Of a stretch of DNA of 64,000 bases, positions 47,607 through 60,942 are shown piece by piece. The translations under genes were made by a program, and so were the position numbers. Within the stretch, counting starts at the first letter, position 1. Every line of letters starts with the position of its first letter. The notes under the pieces are model-generated. The model was not told the origin of the DNA, ran no database searches, and worked only from the letters and a program-made list of their open reading frames with translations. Source of the DNA: Allium sativum (Eukaryota > Streptophyta > Magnoliopsida > Asparagales > Amaryllidaceae); NCBI GenBank assembly GCA_030737875.1, contig CM060910.1, positions 632,635,303-632,699,302 on the forward strand, in the 5' to 3' direction.

Positions 47607-50600
47607 TGTAACGACCCAGATTTTTCAGCTATTTGATTTTGAATATTTAAATCTATTTTAAATATTATAATTGGAATCTTAACGGATTTTTAATATTTAA
47701 TTCATTAATTAAACGATGATTGAGCATTTAAATTTATATTTAATTTAAAACGACCTCGAAATGGCGCGGTAGTTCATAATATTGAGTTTTCAACTTCAGT
47801 TGAATATATAGAATTCGTTTTAAGTCGGAATTATGTGAAGTAAGAAACATTAGAATCGAATTGATTATAATTTTCTAATGAAAGAGAAAAATCAAGATTT
47901 CAGCTTATAAATTGTTAGTTATGTCCCAATCAAATTTTAAAATAGTCGCTATGGAAATTGTTTGTAATTATATCGTTTATTTAATAATTTAATATAATCT
48001 GAATACCGTTTAACTCGGAAATGTTAATATTAAGCTATAATTCGATATCGATTTATATTTGGAGCTGTGTGTTATTTTATTTGGATATATATATATATAT
48101 GATAATAATTTATGATTATTTAAATTTAATTGTTTAGTAATTTATTTATATTTTTAACGATATTATATAAGTCGTATAGATAATTATTTTCCAAACAATT
48201 TGGAGCAAAACGGAGTTGTTCTGTCGGTAGACGAAATTTAAGGGTGAACCGATGGATAAATTGAGATTTAAATAGCGCCATTTCTGCAAACGAAGACCGT
48301 TTTCAAAGAAATTAGTTTCATTTGGACCGTAACGTCAAATTATACTATGACGTCCATTTTTGTAATTTTTTGGAGATTTGGTTATCGGTGCGAGTTTAAT
48401 TATCTGTGTTGAGTAGCAGTAGCCGTATAATCTACCGTAAATAAACCCTTTCACCCTGGTCCACGTATCCTTTTTCACGCGCATGCCCTGTCATGTACAT
48501 TCACCTCTACAAACCTATTTCAAGCTTGCTCTCAGTTTAAACTTAAGGCGTAAGGTAAAAGAAAACTAAACCCAAATGTAGGTTGCACATGCTATATATA
48601 TGTATGCAACTATATTTCATACAGGATGTACCCCTGTTTCTTTCACAAACCAAATTCCACTCCTATATGTTTATACGTAGCTCGTTATTTACTTCCCTAC
48701 CCGTTTCTTGTCCATCCTTTCAAGCGATAAAACAACACATGCACAGCTATTGGAAAATGAATCTATCAATCAACACGGCCTACCATGGAAGAAGCACATC
48801 TATACACAGCAACAACATACCATATTTCCCCTTCTTTCCTACACCATCATTTCTTTCCTTCAGCTGATGAGAAAACAACATGCTTACCTATACAATACCA
48901 CAGTCATCCCATTCCCCTACCAAGCTATGACATTTGAAAACACTCTGCAAATCCTACGTCCCTAACTTGTGTGCGTTCCAAACCAACCATACGTGAGCCC
49001 TAAGCGTTTGACACTATAAATAGAGGACAACATATGTTCATTTCCACATCCTGGAGTTTCAAACACAAAGAGTAGAAAGAAAAACAATGGCGGCCTCTTA
49101 TATATATAAAAACAAGAAGTATATAAAATAAAAGAAATATACAACGTCGGCCAGAACGTGTAGCAGGAAAAAGTGGGTAAGAAGGAACCTGGGGAAAAGA
49201 GCGGTGCAGTGTTGACGTAAGCAGCATGATGAAGGAATGCAGAACGAAGTCAAGAGGAGGAGAGTTTGAGCCGTGTTCTTTTCGAAAAGGTTGGGGTCGA
49301 TTATTTTTGGTAGGAAGAATAGAATGAGAAGTCGGCAGAAGCAACACGTCATGCAACCGTGAAGAAAGGGGTTGTGTTTCCATGAACAATGAGCATAAGG
49401 AAGAATCTCTTTTTGCCTAAGTATTACTAATGATGGAAAAGGCAGTTCTGAAGCTTGAAGCAGTACGGAATAAAGAAAACTCGTGCTCACGTTGAGATGA
49501 GGAATGGACTAAAGGAGCTGTTGTCAGAAAGTTGGGAAAGAAAGGGTATAAATAGGGGTGGACTTTGGGTCTCAAGTGGCGGCTCGGTTGGCGAAGTTGG
49601 TGATGCTGGCCTACCTGAACATGAAGAAGCAGTTGAAGCTGCGAGAGTAGCAGGAGGGAGAGCGGACTGGGCAAGTGGGGAAGAAAACAACTCTTGTAGC
49701 TAATGAGTTTAACGTGTGTTGCGGTTTGGGATGCGAGTGCATGTAGGAAGGCGGGCTGATGTATTAAGTTGGGCCGGACGGCTTTATAAAATTATAAAAA
49801 AGAAAAAAAATATAAAGGGAAAGAAGGCTGATGTTAAGGAATAGGAAGAACTGGAGTGGGTGCGATAAAGTTGGTGGGAAGGAGAGATGTTACAGTGTTT
49901 ACACGTTAGTGGATTGGGGAGAGGGGATTGGGCTTTGGGCCGCTAAATTAAAGAATGAAAAAAAATAAAAGAAGCGAATTAAGAAATAAAAAGGGGAAGG
50001 CAGTGGGGTCTTGGATGGTGCATGACAACAGGATTAGGACGTGAGCAGCAAGTTTCGGGTAGGGGAGAATTAAAGGTACGGTGGCCAAATTTATATTCAC
50101 GAAACCAATAGTTTATTTTACATATGATGGGAATTATAATAACGTGATTAACATGGACGATTGATTAAATAAGTGATAACGGTTAGTTTAAGTTAGGCTA
50201 GTATATTTAATTACGGTATATAATGACGGGAAAATTTAACTAAACAGGCGATTAATATTTTTATTAAGGTTTAATTAATATTAAAACCGTGATTGTATGA
50301 TTTGTATAATGTACCCATATGTCAACAGAATTAGATAAAGCAAGGGACGTTGAAACCATAACGACGGACGTAGGATTTTGGAAGGGAAACAGACGGAGTG
50401 AACGCAGTTGGGAGCATATAAAACAAACCGTTCTGACAACAAAGGGAAAAACAAGGTGAGTTAAACTCACTCAGTTCTCCCACTTATATTTTATATAAGT
50501 CGGGTTTATATTTGTATGCTATGTTTGCTAATTGTTGATTGGTTTGCTGATTGTTTAGATATGTACTGAATATTTTATGTGACTGATTTAAATTAAACGG

Positions 50601-52039
50601 TTCGTTTAATTTAATTGAAACTAAATCTTTATTTTTAACGATTAGTTCCAAGCGAGGTAACTTACCATGTTGGTTACGTTTATAATAATATAAACGTTTC
50701 TAAATTAAATTGGACGGCTTGAATTATTATTATTGTTGACCGCTATCAATTGAATTGATCAATTGTTTGCATATGACCATTTTATGGACTGTTTAGTTGA
50801 TATGATCGGATTATTGATTTGATTATCGATTGTTGAATATGGATTCAGCGTTTGTTCTCTATTAACCAATATGTGATATGGGTTGAGAAACAATAACATA
50901 TGCCCAAATAAGACATTGTTTGTAAAGTTTATTTACCGTTAGGGAATTCAAATAGAAAATGAAGTTATAAAATTTATTTTATAACTGAAGATCAATATTA
51001 AAAATATATTATTTAAATTGGAAGTTCATAAAAAGGAAATAACCCAACTACATATATACTGATTGCTGTAACCACCAATCACCATTTTTGTACCAAGTCT
51101 GCCGTGTGCGAAGCATGTGCTGCATCTTAATTATTAAATGATTTATAAAGCTAATTATTATATTACTAAAATTGATAAGAAAATGAGTAGGGAATAACGT
51201 AGCGATTAATAAACGAGATTAATTGTTTTTAAGGAACAATTTAAAATAGGATTATTTAAATTAATTAAATTTGTAATTAATTTAAATGGAAAGATGAATT
51301 GAGATTTGATTAACGAGATAATCATGGTTAGAGTTGACTAAGTCAACTATGTTAACTGAAATGGATTTATTAAATAAATGCTTATTTATTTAATGGAAAC
51401 GATAAATGGTTAAGTAAACATTTTTTTGAATGTTGATATTTGATTATCATTTATTTAATAATAATCAAATTAGAAATCTTGGGAATGTAAAAGGAATAAT
51501 GAGATTTATGAAAAGCTAAGGCTTATTTATAATAAAATGATATTTTAAAGTTAATTATATTAATGATAATAGAAATTAAGTTTAATTATGGTTTAAAGAG
51601 AATTCTTATTTGATATTCTATTTAGTTGGATTTATAAAATCCAAGACTTCAACGAAGTTATGAAACCGAAGTTGTATTGAATATATTATTGAAACGAGTT
51701 ATTAAAAATGATTCATTAATGGAATAAAGTTCAAGATTCGAAATGTAAGAATTGGAACCTGATTGGAGAACGATTAAGTTGATTGATTTTCTGAATATTG
51801 ATCTGATGTTGGTCTCGGCCTTCGGGATTAATATTTAGGTAATTATTTTCTTACTGATTTATGGTTAGAAACTAATGTAGATTTGAAAAGGAAATCAAAC
51901 GAAACACAAGTCTGAATTAGAGTAGTTAAACGAGTTGAGTCGTAAAGATGCGATATAAATTCGCTATATTAAATATGAGAGACGATATAACTAAAAATGG
52001 GATTTTTTTTGACATTGGAAATAAATATCGGTTTTGGGA
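47607..52039 (+). repeat. LTR D, plus strand, split by LTR F
   Basis: Starts TGTAACGACCCAG after GGTTC and carries the family signature CGAAATGGCGCGGTAGTT near 47757. A TATA box lies at 49015-49022. About 50440-50480 contains the GTGAGTTAAACTCACTCA block shared with C and F. It is interrupted at 52039 by LTR F; the remainder is not in the window. Frames at 49000-49700 are in low-complexity leader-like sequence and are not convincing genes. Confidence 0.72.
49015..49022 (+). promoter_or_regulatory. LTR TATA box, LTR D
   Basis: TATAAATA in ACACTATAAATAGAGG, a near-ideal plant TATA context about 1.4 kb into the LTR. A second TATAAATAGGG lies at 49547-49557. Confidence 0.6.
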
Positions 52040-55000
52040 TGTAATGGCCGCGGAATTTTCGACCCAGAAAATTAACATAAATACACTATCAATTACTCGA
52101 GCATCGAAAATACCAGGACATTAATAGAAGAAGTTAGAGGATGAGATAGGAAAGATAGAACTAATAGAATAAAAGAACTCAACTGAACTGAATCAGAGTA
52201 AACACGAATCTCACAGCGGAATGAATAAAACATATATTACATAATATAACCTTGGAAATACAAATCTGAATTTGTATATACATACCATATCAGAGTATAA
52301 TTCATATACATCACAGCGGAAATAATCTCTAAATAACTAATGGTGAAATCTCCTTCTTCGAGCTCCTCCAAGTGAATCTGTAAAATCCTAGAACACTTGA
52401 CTGCCAGTACAAATTTGGGCACCCAAGAGTTTAGGGAAAACAAACAAAATAAACTCTGGGTCAGTCATGGGACTGGTGTGAGTAAACTCCCATACTGTTT
52501 AACTTTGAAAATCCTTTGGAAACAAAATGATAATAGTAAGACCAGCCTACACATAATCATGGACGGTTTTTACCATACTATAATCCAAATTACTTTGATA
52601 TTAAAATCCAGTGATATTATAATAATGTCTAATCAATATAAATAACCAAATAGTAGAACGCTTGCATCTCACACTCTACATATATAGTATAAAATCAAAA
52701 ACCGCAGGGCGCTTATTGGAGATTGGATTCCAATAGACAAGGTATGGGATCACCTTCCGATCAATGTACTCTAGAGGGTATACACTGGGGTTCAACAAGA
52801 ACGTCTTGCAACCTGGCCACACATGACCATCCACTCATTTAGCTTGAGTGTAGCAAATATATTGACACCCACGGTTGTTGGACATCCAACCGTAATCCGA
52901 AGATACAGAATCGAAAGGATAATAAATATGAATTTTCTCTTGATCGGTGACAATACATCCTGCTTGGGTATGACCCAACTAGCCATGCTGCCCGCCCGAT
53001 TTTTGTCATTTCCCAAATGTGAGGCTAGAGGCTACGTCTATCTTCAGAATATCTGATCACCATCCACTTTGAATGCCACATCGTCAAACCCGTCAATTCA
53101 CTAATCGATTTCCAAAAATATCATGGGTATAAAAAGCTAAGAGGAACGAATTCCTCCGCCACCAGACGTAATACCTTTAAGAGATCCACCGTTCCTGATT
53201 TGTTAGGTATACTCTGTCAGACACTCATCCATACAAGTTGTCTTGGGACTATACAAACAGAAAACACCATCCTGGAACAGAACGACCCTTGCATTTCACT
53301 CTGTCTTTAATTATCTTCAGCATAATCTAATTCGCAGCGCCTATGCCTATACGGAGTGGTTTTCGGATAATATATCCAACCGGTCTCTCCGTATTGACTA
53401 CGATGGTCAAAACACTTCGATAGTCGGTTATTTAACTATCAAAGTAAAAACAAACATCCATTTAATGTACAACTAACATCACACAATCACTGCCCTTTTT
53501 AATTTATATTAATTTTCCAACTTCCCGTGTCCTAGAAGATATACATTATTAATGTTCGAAAACATTCCTATCATTTTCCCCATTTCTTATTTTCCATTCT
53601 TTAGAAAATATACCTTATTAATCTTTGGAAAACATTTCCAATTCCCATTTAATTATTTCAGTCTGCAAATTATTTACTTAACTCTTCATTCAAGAAATAA
53701 ATACCCATACAGGTTCATATCTTATTTACCGAATTTCCTTTTATAATTTATATTCCTATTCCACTTGATAAACTCTGTTTCTAATTCAGGTTCTTATTAA
53801 ATCAATATCAAGTTTACAACTAAATATTGATTTCATAACCTATTATAATTTATTGGTTTAAGACCAAATATTAACTATCTAATTTATTGTTTCTAATTCA
53901 GGTTCTTATTATATTTCCAAATTATTTAATAATAATTATTCCACTTAATTTCTAAATATCATTTAATGTAGTTAAACAAGTTATCATATACCATTTCAAT
54001 CGAAATCTAATTTCCATTAAAAAAATAGATTTTCCCTTTCCCAAAACCCAAATTCATTTTCATTGCTATTAAATATAATTTACGGCATTTACATACCAGT
54101 TATTTCAGAGCCAGTGTAATCCCACATCCCCAACAACCAACAGTAAATAACATATTATCTATCACATCAAATAATACAATATATGAAAACAACAAATATA
54201 ATTATTTCAACCAATTTTTCACCAAACAACCATCACACACCATTTAACCATTATTTACCAATATTAAATAACGATTATAATATTATAAAAAATGATCAGA
54301 GTTAGTGAGTTTACTCACCTTGGCGCGTTAACCGTTAAATAACGATTTGCGTCAGTTAGGATCCGTGCCCGTTAGAAGCCCCTCCTCCGAAACCAAGAAG
54401 AACAGCCCGTCTGCATACCATTCCACTATTTCGCAGATTGTACCCTTTTCTTTTCTTTTTATTTCACATTTTTCATGGCTTAACGAATAATTAAACTAGC
54501 CCAACTCATACGAACACTAGTTCATCCTCCGGTACATGGTCACGCCACAAAAGAATGGCCAACACAATTCTTGTACCCATTTCCTCCAACCATTTAAATT
54601 AAAACACACCCTTCTAATTCACGTCATGCCCTTTGGGCCTTCTTTCATCATTTTTTTCTTTTAATCACCCAACTTCAAGGCCCAAGCCTGACATTGAAAT
54701 CAAAGCCCATCTCTCATGTTATCACTTCTTCCTTAAGACATCCTTCCTGTAACCCGTTCTACCCCCATGAACGCACATTTCATCTTCGCACCCATTCTCT
54801 TCTAACTATCAGTCCACAAGTCTGAACCCATCCATGTACACTCTTGTTCACTGAAAACCCGGACCTGCCTTCTCCCTTTTCACTCACCGCCTGCACGTAG
54901 ATTCCTCCATCTTCCCCGATCTTTAAACAAACTACTCCAGTTCACGCTTATACTCCCATGCGAAAATTCTTATCACTCTCTCAAACGTATTTCCATGTGG

Positions 55001-56332
55001 CTCCAGAGCTTTGCTTCCTACCTCGCCACGTTTCTTCATACAAGCACACACTATTTCACATCTCCCTCATGCCGTCAGAACATCCTTCGCATTCCATGAA
55101 ACTCGAAACAAGGTTCACCACTCAGTTCCACAAACAAATCTTTACGTTCCCTTATCCGAACATCACTACGCAGACCCACTCCAATTCGAAACTCCTCATA
55201 CTACTGGCTTGCTCTCCTGAACGCCCTTTCTTCCTCCCTGTGTACAACGAACGAACCCACTCCCTCACATCGTTAAGCTTCCATTTTAGTGATACCACTT
55301 TCCACGTTATTTCAGTGCCACACTACCCTTTAATACATGCAGTGAACGACATGTCAGCTTCCACTTCATGCTGAGAATAAAACTCCTATCTGCAGACTTG
55401 AGTCATGCCTGTACATGCATTGTTGCATGCTTAACATGACCACCCTTCTCTGTCATATTTCAACGCAAGCTCCGGTCCTATAACCATCCAAAAATGCAGT
55501 ATGCCATCATACACCACACACAAAGTACCGACAAACTCAGATCCAAAACTCCAAATCCAAAGCAAGGCTCCAACCTCAAGAATTCGGCTACCCTACTCAC
55601 GCTGTTAAACAAAAACACACCGAACAACTTCCGCATGAAACTCTTATAAATCCACATGAAATGAAAGCCTCCCCTTTCAGCAGTTCCATGGATCAGACGA
55701 ATTTCGATTTCATTATTGTTTGGATTTTATTTTATTTTATTTTTGTTTGAAGTTCACTGATTTTGCCATGTTGTATTCCTGGAAAAAGAAAAAGAAAACT
55801 GTTGTCTCCTATCTATAATATGAATTGCTTTGCAGTTAAGTATTAGGCAATAACTTAAGCATGAAGCTTTAGAGTAGTTTTAGGGGAATGGGATGGGCAT
55901 GAGTTGTCCCTTCAACTACTGTTGTACGTTTGTTTACTTCAGATTGGAGCCTTCCTTTTATTTTACACAAATAGATTGTTGCATTGTATATTTAGATTAG
56001 CCTTTGACTGTGTGTGTAGCATATAGGGTAGGAAAACTTTTTAGTGAAGGAATGGACATAAGTTATGGCTAGCAAAAGATTGATCTATATGTTTTTTGTT
56101 TTTTACTTTAGATATTTATGAAGGGTTCTCATTGCGTAAAATCTTGTTCATGTCTGAACCACTACGGACATAAATAAAAATACAGTCGTGTCCAGCGAGG
56201 TGCCACGATCCCAAAAATATAATAATTTCGGTAGGTTAACTCATATTGTGAAACCCCAAAATATTGATATAGGGTGCAAAATACTCCAAATAAAAAGTTG
56301 CGCATTTAATTAATTAAAAATTTCAGTAAAAT
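52040..56332 (-). repeat. LTR F, minus strand, split by element E
   Basis: Begins TGTAATGGCCGCGG, matching the C LTR start at 38127, and follows the C LTR through the GGGCACCCAAGAGTTTAGGG block (52418-52437) and the TTAGTGAGTTTACTCAC block near 54302. No primer site precedes it, so 52040 is the outer left edge of an element inserted in LTR D. From about 54360 it becomes C/T-rich, then 55700-56332 has no match elsewhere in the window. The 138-codon frame at 54958-55374 is antisense low-complexity sequence. Element E interrupts it at 56333. Confidence 0.7.
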
Positions 56333-56541
56333 TATAACACACCATAATTTTAAATATTAGAATTAACAAACTTAAGAACACTTAATTTTTAGAAAGAGAA
56401 TTAAGTGAAATGGGTTACGCCATTGCGTTCGTCTCGGAATTCTGCTTGAGATAGAGTCCGAGTTTGCATAAAACGGATATCGTATGAAGGAGATATGGAC
56501 GAATGAAGTTAGGCAGAGAAACCGGAAACATGTCAGAATGC

Positions 56542-56602
56542 ACTGGCGCACTTGTGAAGTGCGCCAGTACAAAAATGCACTGGCGCACTTAGGAAGTGCG
56601 CC
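56542..56602 (+). repeat. Two tandem hairpins in E 5' LTR
   Basis: First hairpin ACTGGCGCACTT-GTG-AAGTGCGCCAGT, a 12 bp perfect stem with a 3-base loop (56542-56568). Second hairpin GGCGCACTT-AGG-AAGTGCGCC at 56582-56602. The counterparts in the 3' LTR are at 63568-63594 and 63608-63628, where the first loop reads CAC. Confidence 0.85.
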
Positions 56603-57843
56603 CATGTCGAGCCAAAAATCTACACAGGTTTCTGGAGTGTTCTGATGATGTGGCAGATGATAATTTCTGGGTCATTGCTTAGTCATTAGGGCATATGTGG
56701 CGATTTATGGATAGCTCTTTTTGATCTGAATGGCCCTGGTTACTCCTAGGTTGATCTGACGACTTATATTAATCTAAACTTCAATATAAGCACATAAACT
56801 CCAACTCTAAACCTAAACTAAATTAATCTCTTAGCCACCATGCTGTTGGAATAGTTCATCCTTTTCTTAAAGCTTAGGAATTGCAAGTCAGGATTCTAAT
56901 ACAAACGACGAACGAGTTATTCTCTTCTCTAATCTATTCTTTATGAGTGCAATTTCTTTAACAAGATAACTGTTAAATTAATTATGATAAGTTTATAATT
57001 TGGATTATGACAATACGCCTGTTGAATCATATGATACTAGCCAGTCTTGTTATCGTCTGTTTTGTGAACATATGACAGTTTTGTTAACTTATGTTAGTGG
57101 ATCCATTTCATATGTCTAATCACATATGTTTAATTTGATTCATTTTATGACATTAGTTTATATGCAAGTTTGGGTGTAAATCATATGCAAGTTTGGGTGT
57201 AAATCATATGCAAGTTTGGATGTGAATCATATTCTAGTTTATATGTAAGTTTGTATGCGAATCATATGCAAGTTTATATGCAAATCAAGTGTGTGTATAT
57301 ATATATATATATATGCAAGTTTATATGTAAAACATGTGATATTAGTTTACATGTCTAATTACATATGCAAGTTCACATTTATATCTATGCAAGTCATAAT
57401 TTATATGATTAGATCCATGCCAGTTTATAGTTTATGCAAATTTATGTCAATATAAATTATAATCATGCCAGTTTATGATCCATGCTAGTCTATTTTTTTA
57501 TATACTAGTTAAATCTATTTTATGTGTTATGCAAGTTGTGATGTTTTTTTATTCTTTTTATGAGTTAGGCTATTTGCGAGCCTAACGTATTACATGTATT
57601 GCACGTGCGAACAACGTGGGGTCGCTGGGACAATATTAATATTAATATTGTGAAATTGGCATAAAACGGCTTAAAGGCATATAATTAATTTGAGACATTA
57701 ATTGGTATAATTTATATACCTTAAAATTGTGAACATAATTTAAGTGACAATTATGGACATGGATTAAATTATAAATTATTGACAATTTGAAATAGGGATA
57801 TTAATTCAAATTGGGGTTGAATAATAATTATGTGTAATAGTAA

Positions 57844-58191
57844 ATGCCTAAGACACGAGGTTAGACTCGTTTGTGGTATAAGACTGCCCGAACCCGCCTG
57901 GCAAATCCAGCAACCACAAACGGTAGTCTAATGTGAGAGGTCAAAGGCATAAATTAAATGCGTAATAAATGCCAAAGACATGAGGTTAGACTCGTTTATG
58001 GTATAAGACTGCCCGGACCCACCCGACACATACAACAACCGCAAACGGCAGTCTAATGTGAGAGGTCGTAGGCATAATTAAAAGATGCTTAGACACGAGG
58101 TTAAGTCTAGCTTGTGGTGGAAGTCTACCCGGAACCGCCCGACATATCCAATGACCACAAGCGATCGACTTAATGTGAGAGGTCTGTGCAT
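57844..58191 (+). repeat. Three hairpin repeat units in the E LTR
   Basis: Units at 57844-57950, 57969-58075 and 58085-58191. Each has an outer stem (ATGCCT with AGGCAT in unit 1), a conserved asymmetric loop ACGAGG / TGTGAGAGG, and an inner stem (57861-57877 with 57913-57931; 57986-58002 with 58038-58056; 58101-58118 with 58154-58173). The terminal loop is CCCG-rich. They are homologous to the two units in A (4552-4774). Confidence 0.78.
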
Positions 58192-58389
58192 TAATAATTA
58201 ATTAATGCTGATCAAAGACGAATATGGATGTCAAACAGAAGATTGGTTGAGTTGAGTAATTCTCTGAGTGTCAATCTCGTGTTGATTTCGGTCTTTGAGG
58301 TTGATACTTAGGAAGTTACTCTCTTAACCAATGTATCTGTGAACTAAGATGTACTTAATCATAAATTAAGTAAAAACATGTTCATACGG

Positions 58390-58420
<31 letters not shown>

Positions 58421-58437
58421 GATACATAAAACATGTT

Positions 58438-58740
58438 AAGTGGATGGGGTTAAGACTAGCTTAACCAAGAATATAATCTGATAAGTGGATAGGGTTAAGA
58501 CCAACTTAACCAATAATACATATTGATTTGATAAGTGGATAGGGTTAAGACCAACTTAACCAATAATACATATTGATCTGATAAGTGGATAGGGTTAAGA
58601 CCAGCTTAACCAATAATATAATCTGATAAGTGGATAGGGTTAAGACCAGCTTAACCAATAATATAATCTGATAAGTGAATAGGGTTAAGGCAAGCTTAAC
58701 CAATAATACGTATTGATTGATAAGTGGATTGGGTTAAGTA
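58438..58740 (+). repeat. 45-50 bp tandem array in E LTR
   Basis: Six full copies and a partial seventh of a unit starting AAGTGGATAGGGTTAAGACC. Each includes the inverted repeat GGTTAAG...CTTAACC, so each unit can form a small hairpin. Two length variants alternate (with and without TACATATTGATC). Confidence 0.85.
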
Positions 58741-59910
58741 AGTGACATGGATCACATGTGAAACACAGTTAAAAACACTTAACCAAGATAAACCATGTAA
58801 TAAGACATGGGTGACATGTGGAATAAAATTATAAACACTTAACCAAGTTGAAACATGTAAGAAGACATGAATAATAAGGGGTTAAGTGGGGAAATCCTAG
58901 TGGAGACCAAGCATAGGTGGAAAGCTTGTGTCAAGTGTGGGGACCCTTTTCAACCAGTAACCCATTTAGTATCTAAGTGAGCTCGATCTAGGTCGAGGAC
59001 GGGACACGCTTACTGGGCTTGATTGTAAGAGGTCAAAACGGGTTAGCGGTGGCAACGCACATCCAACGGGGTCATGTGCGTGCGTGGGCCCAGGCTGGTA
59101 GGTAAGACGTTGTTGCATCATGTAGGTATAAGCCGTGCATCTTTGAGTAGTATCGAGTTGCCACTTTGTGGAGTGATACACCCCACTGTGGGACCAACAC
59201 GGGTATCTATGAGTTAGGGAGCCAATGGCATGGGGGTAGTGGGAACAACTACTGGAGATAAGAGCAGACGGCACCTATGAAGACAGCTAGGGGTACACGA
59301 AACTACCATTATCATTATTATTATTATGTTCAATAGGCGGGATCAACTTTTAGAGTGACTAATGTTGGTGCAGTATAGTAATTATCCTATAGTGATTAGG
59401 AGCGCAATTAACATTATCTTATTCCTCTCATTTGCTTTGTCATGGCCATTTTGTCATATTACTTTAATAATTATATTGTTAAAGTTATTGGACTCGCCAG
59501 ACTTTATGTCTGAACTCGTTTGTTTTCGCCTCTTTTCTTCCTTCCCCCCCGGTTCTCAGGGTGGGACTAGTACTAGTGGAGCTTGATTTGGATCTTTTTC
59601 TCTTTGGAAGTGCTTGGATTCTGAAAGTAAAGTTCAGCTTATCTCTTTTCATGGATACTTATGTTGGGGTTATGCTTTTACTTTATGTACTCAGAAAACA
59701 ATTTGTCAAGATGGATATAAAGTGTACTTGGTTTTATTGTTGGTTTTTGTAACCAAACTATTTATCCGCTGCAATAAAGTTGTTTTAAAATTTTAAAGTA
59801 CCAATATATGTATCTGTCTTGCTATATTCCGTTCTATACACTAATAATACTCCATGAAAGTTAATGCATTCCTTTTGTGAGTGACATTAATGGACGTGGG
59901 GTGTTACACG

Positions 59911-59922
59911 TGGTATCAGAGC
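59911..59922 (+). promoter_or_regulatory. Element E primer-binding site (tRNA-iMet)
   Basis: TGGTATCAGAGC, two bases after the LTR end, as in element A. Confidence 0.93.
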
Positions 59923-60116
59923 TGAAGGTTACTAGAACAGATGAGAGATTTGAAAAACTGTTTTTCAAAAACATTTTTATAAAGAAATATTTTCAAAAAT
60001 ATGTTTTAAGGAGAGTATTTTCAAGAGAAAAGTTTATTTTGTAAAACATAATCCCCAAAAGCCATATATCTTTCTTTCGATTCTTTGTTTTGAATTACCT
60101 CCTCTTTCCCTTTTGA

Positions 60117-60546
60117 ATCTCTTCCTCCGCGTATAAATGCTTTTTCTAAGATATGTAAGGACTTCCGTGCGATGGACGGAAAACCGCTTCATGGGACTGA
60201 GACATTTGTCGAGGCTAGAAGTTGGCTCAACGAAGTGGAGGACTTGTTGGTACCTTTGAGATAGACGATGAGAGGAAGGTTCAACCAGCTGCTTGGTTAA
60301 TGAAGGGTGAAGCTTCATTTTGGTGGAAGGTTACGAATGGAGAATGTGCAGGAGAGACATGGATAAGACACACGATAAGAAAGTTGATCAAAAGAAAGAC
60401 GTTAAGTCCAGTTGTTATCATTATGGAGAGACAAGACATCTTATCAAGATTGTCCAAAGAGGCAAAGGAAAGGGTAAGGACAAAGTACAGGATCTTCTGG
60501 AGGGCAGGTTCAGGCTCTCATAGCACCAGGGCAGGTTCATGCTCTC
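60117..60546 (+). pseudogene. gag: Element E gag remnant
   Basis: Similar to A gag but lacking the start codon region and the splice-acceptor-like AG of A. The block around 60170-60250 matches the gag of A. A frameshift near 60250 moves to the frame that encodes AAWLMKGEASFWW at about 60290-60330. The middle of gag is deleted near 60355. A degenerate zinc knuckle follows at about 60409-60450, in which two of the three cysteines of the CCHC motif are lost. It cannot encode a working nucleocapsid. Confidence 0.85.
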
Positions 60547-60942
60547 ATGGCACTAGGACAGAAGAGAGATAGAAACATTTCTGTTGAAAGTTTGGTTTTT
60601 CTGTTTGATCATCCTGTTCGTACTTTGTTTGATTCTGGCGCTTCACACTCGTTTGTACCTGCTTCGTTGGTTGAAACATTGCACCTAAATACTAGTCTAG
60701 TTACAGATCCCATTGTAGTCTTAAATCCTATTGGTGGTTCGGCTCATCTTTCAATGATTTGTCGGGATTTGAGAGTGTCTATCTTGGGCGTTGGGTTTGA
60801 ATGCAACGCCTTCGTTCTTGGATTCATGGGCTATGGCTTGATTCTAGGCATGGATTGGCTAGTCAGATACGGTGCCATCCTAAACTGTGAAAAGAGGGTC
60901 ATTAGACCGTGGATATTTCTTGTGACCCTAGAGGTCCGGTGA
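60547..60942 (+). pseudogene. pol: Element E protease remnant
   Basis: 131 codons with the aspartic protease active site FDSGASHSF at residues 28-36 and the downstream LILGMDWL block at about 98-105. Its sense codons here show where the stop at 7436 in element A arose. The frame runs out of register after 60905, where sequence present in A is deleted. Confidence 0.88.

Larger units (their letters stand above)
56333..59908 (+). repeat. Element E 5' LTR
   Basis: Aligned with the 3' LTR at 63359. The first bases read TATAACACACCAT where the 3' LTR has TGTAACGCCCCGT, so the essential TG end is mutated. It contains paired hairpins (56542-56602), three hairpin units (57844-58191), a tandem array (58438-58740) and the GTGGGGTGTTACA end. 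Confidence 0.92.

Noticed and set aside
47607..47620. G/D boundary as a two-LTR-circle junction
   Set aside because: The last roughly 700 bases of the left LTR are missing, and simple insertion of D into G with its far end outside the window explains the join.
49000..49703. Overlapping 82-130 codon frames on both strands
   Set aside because: They lie after the TATA box of LTR D in leader-like sequence, overlap each other and show no domain or family resemblance.
54958..55374. 138-codon plus-strand frame
   Set aside because: Low-complexity Ser/His/Pro-rich translation of C/T-rich LTR F sequence, antisense to that LTR, with no recognisable domain.
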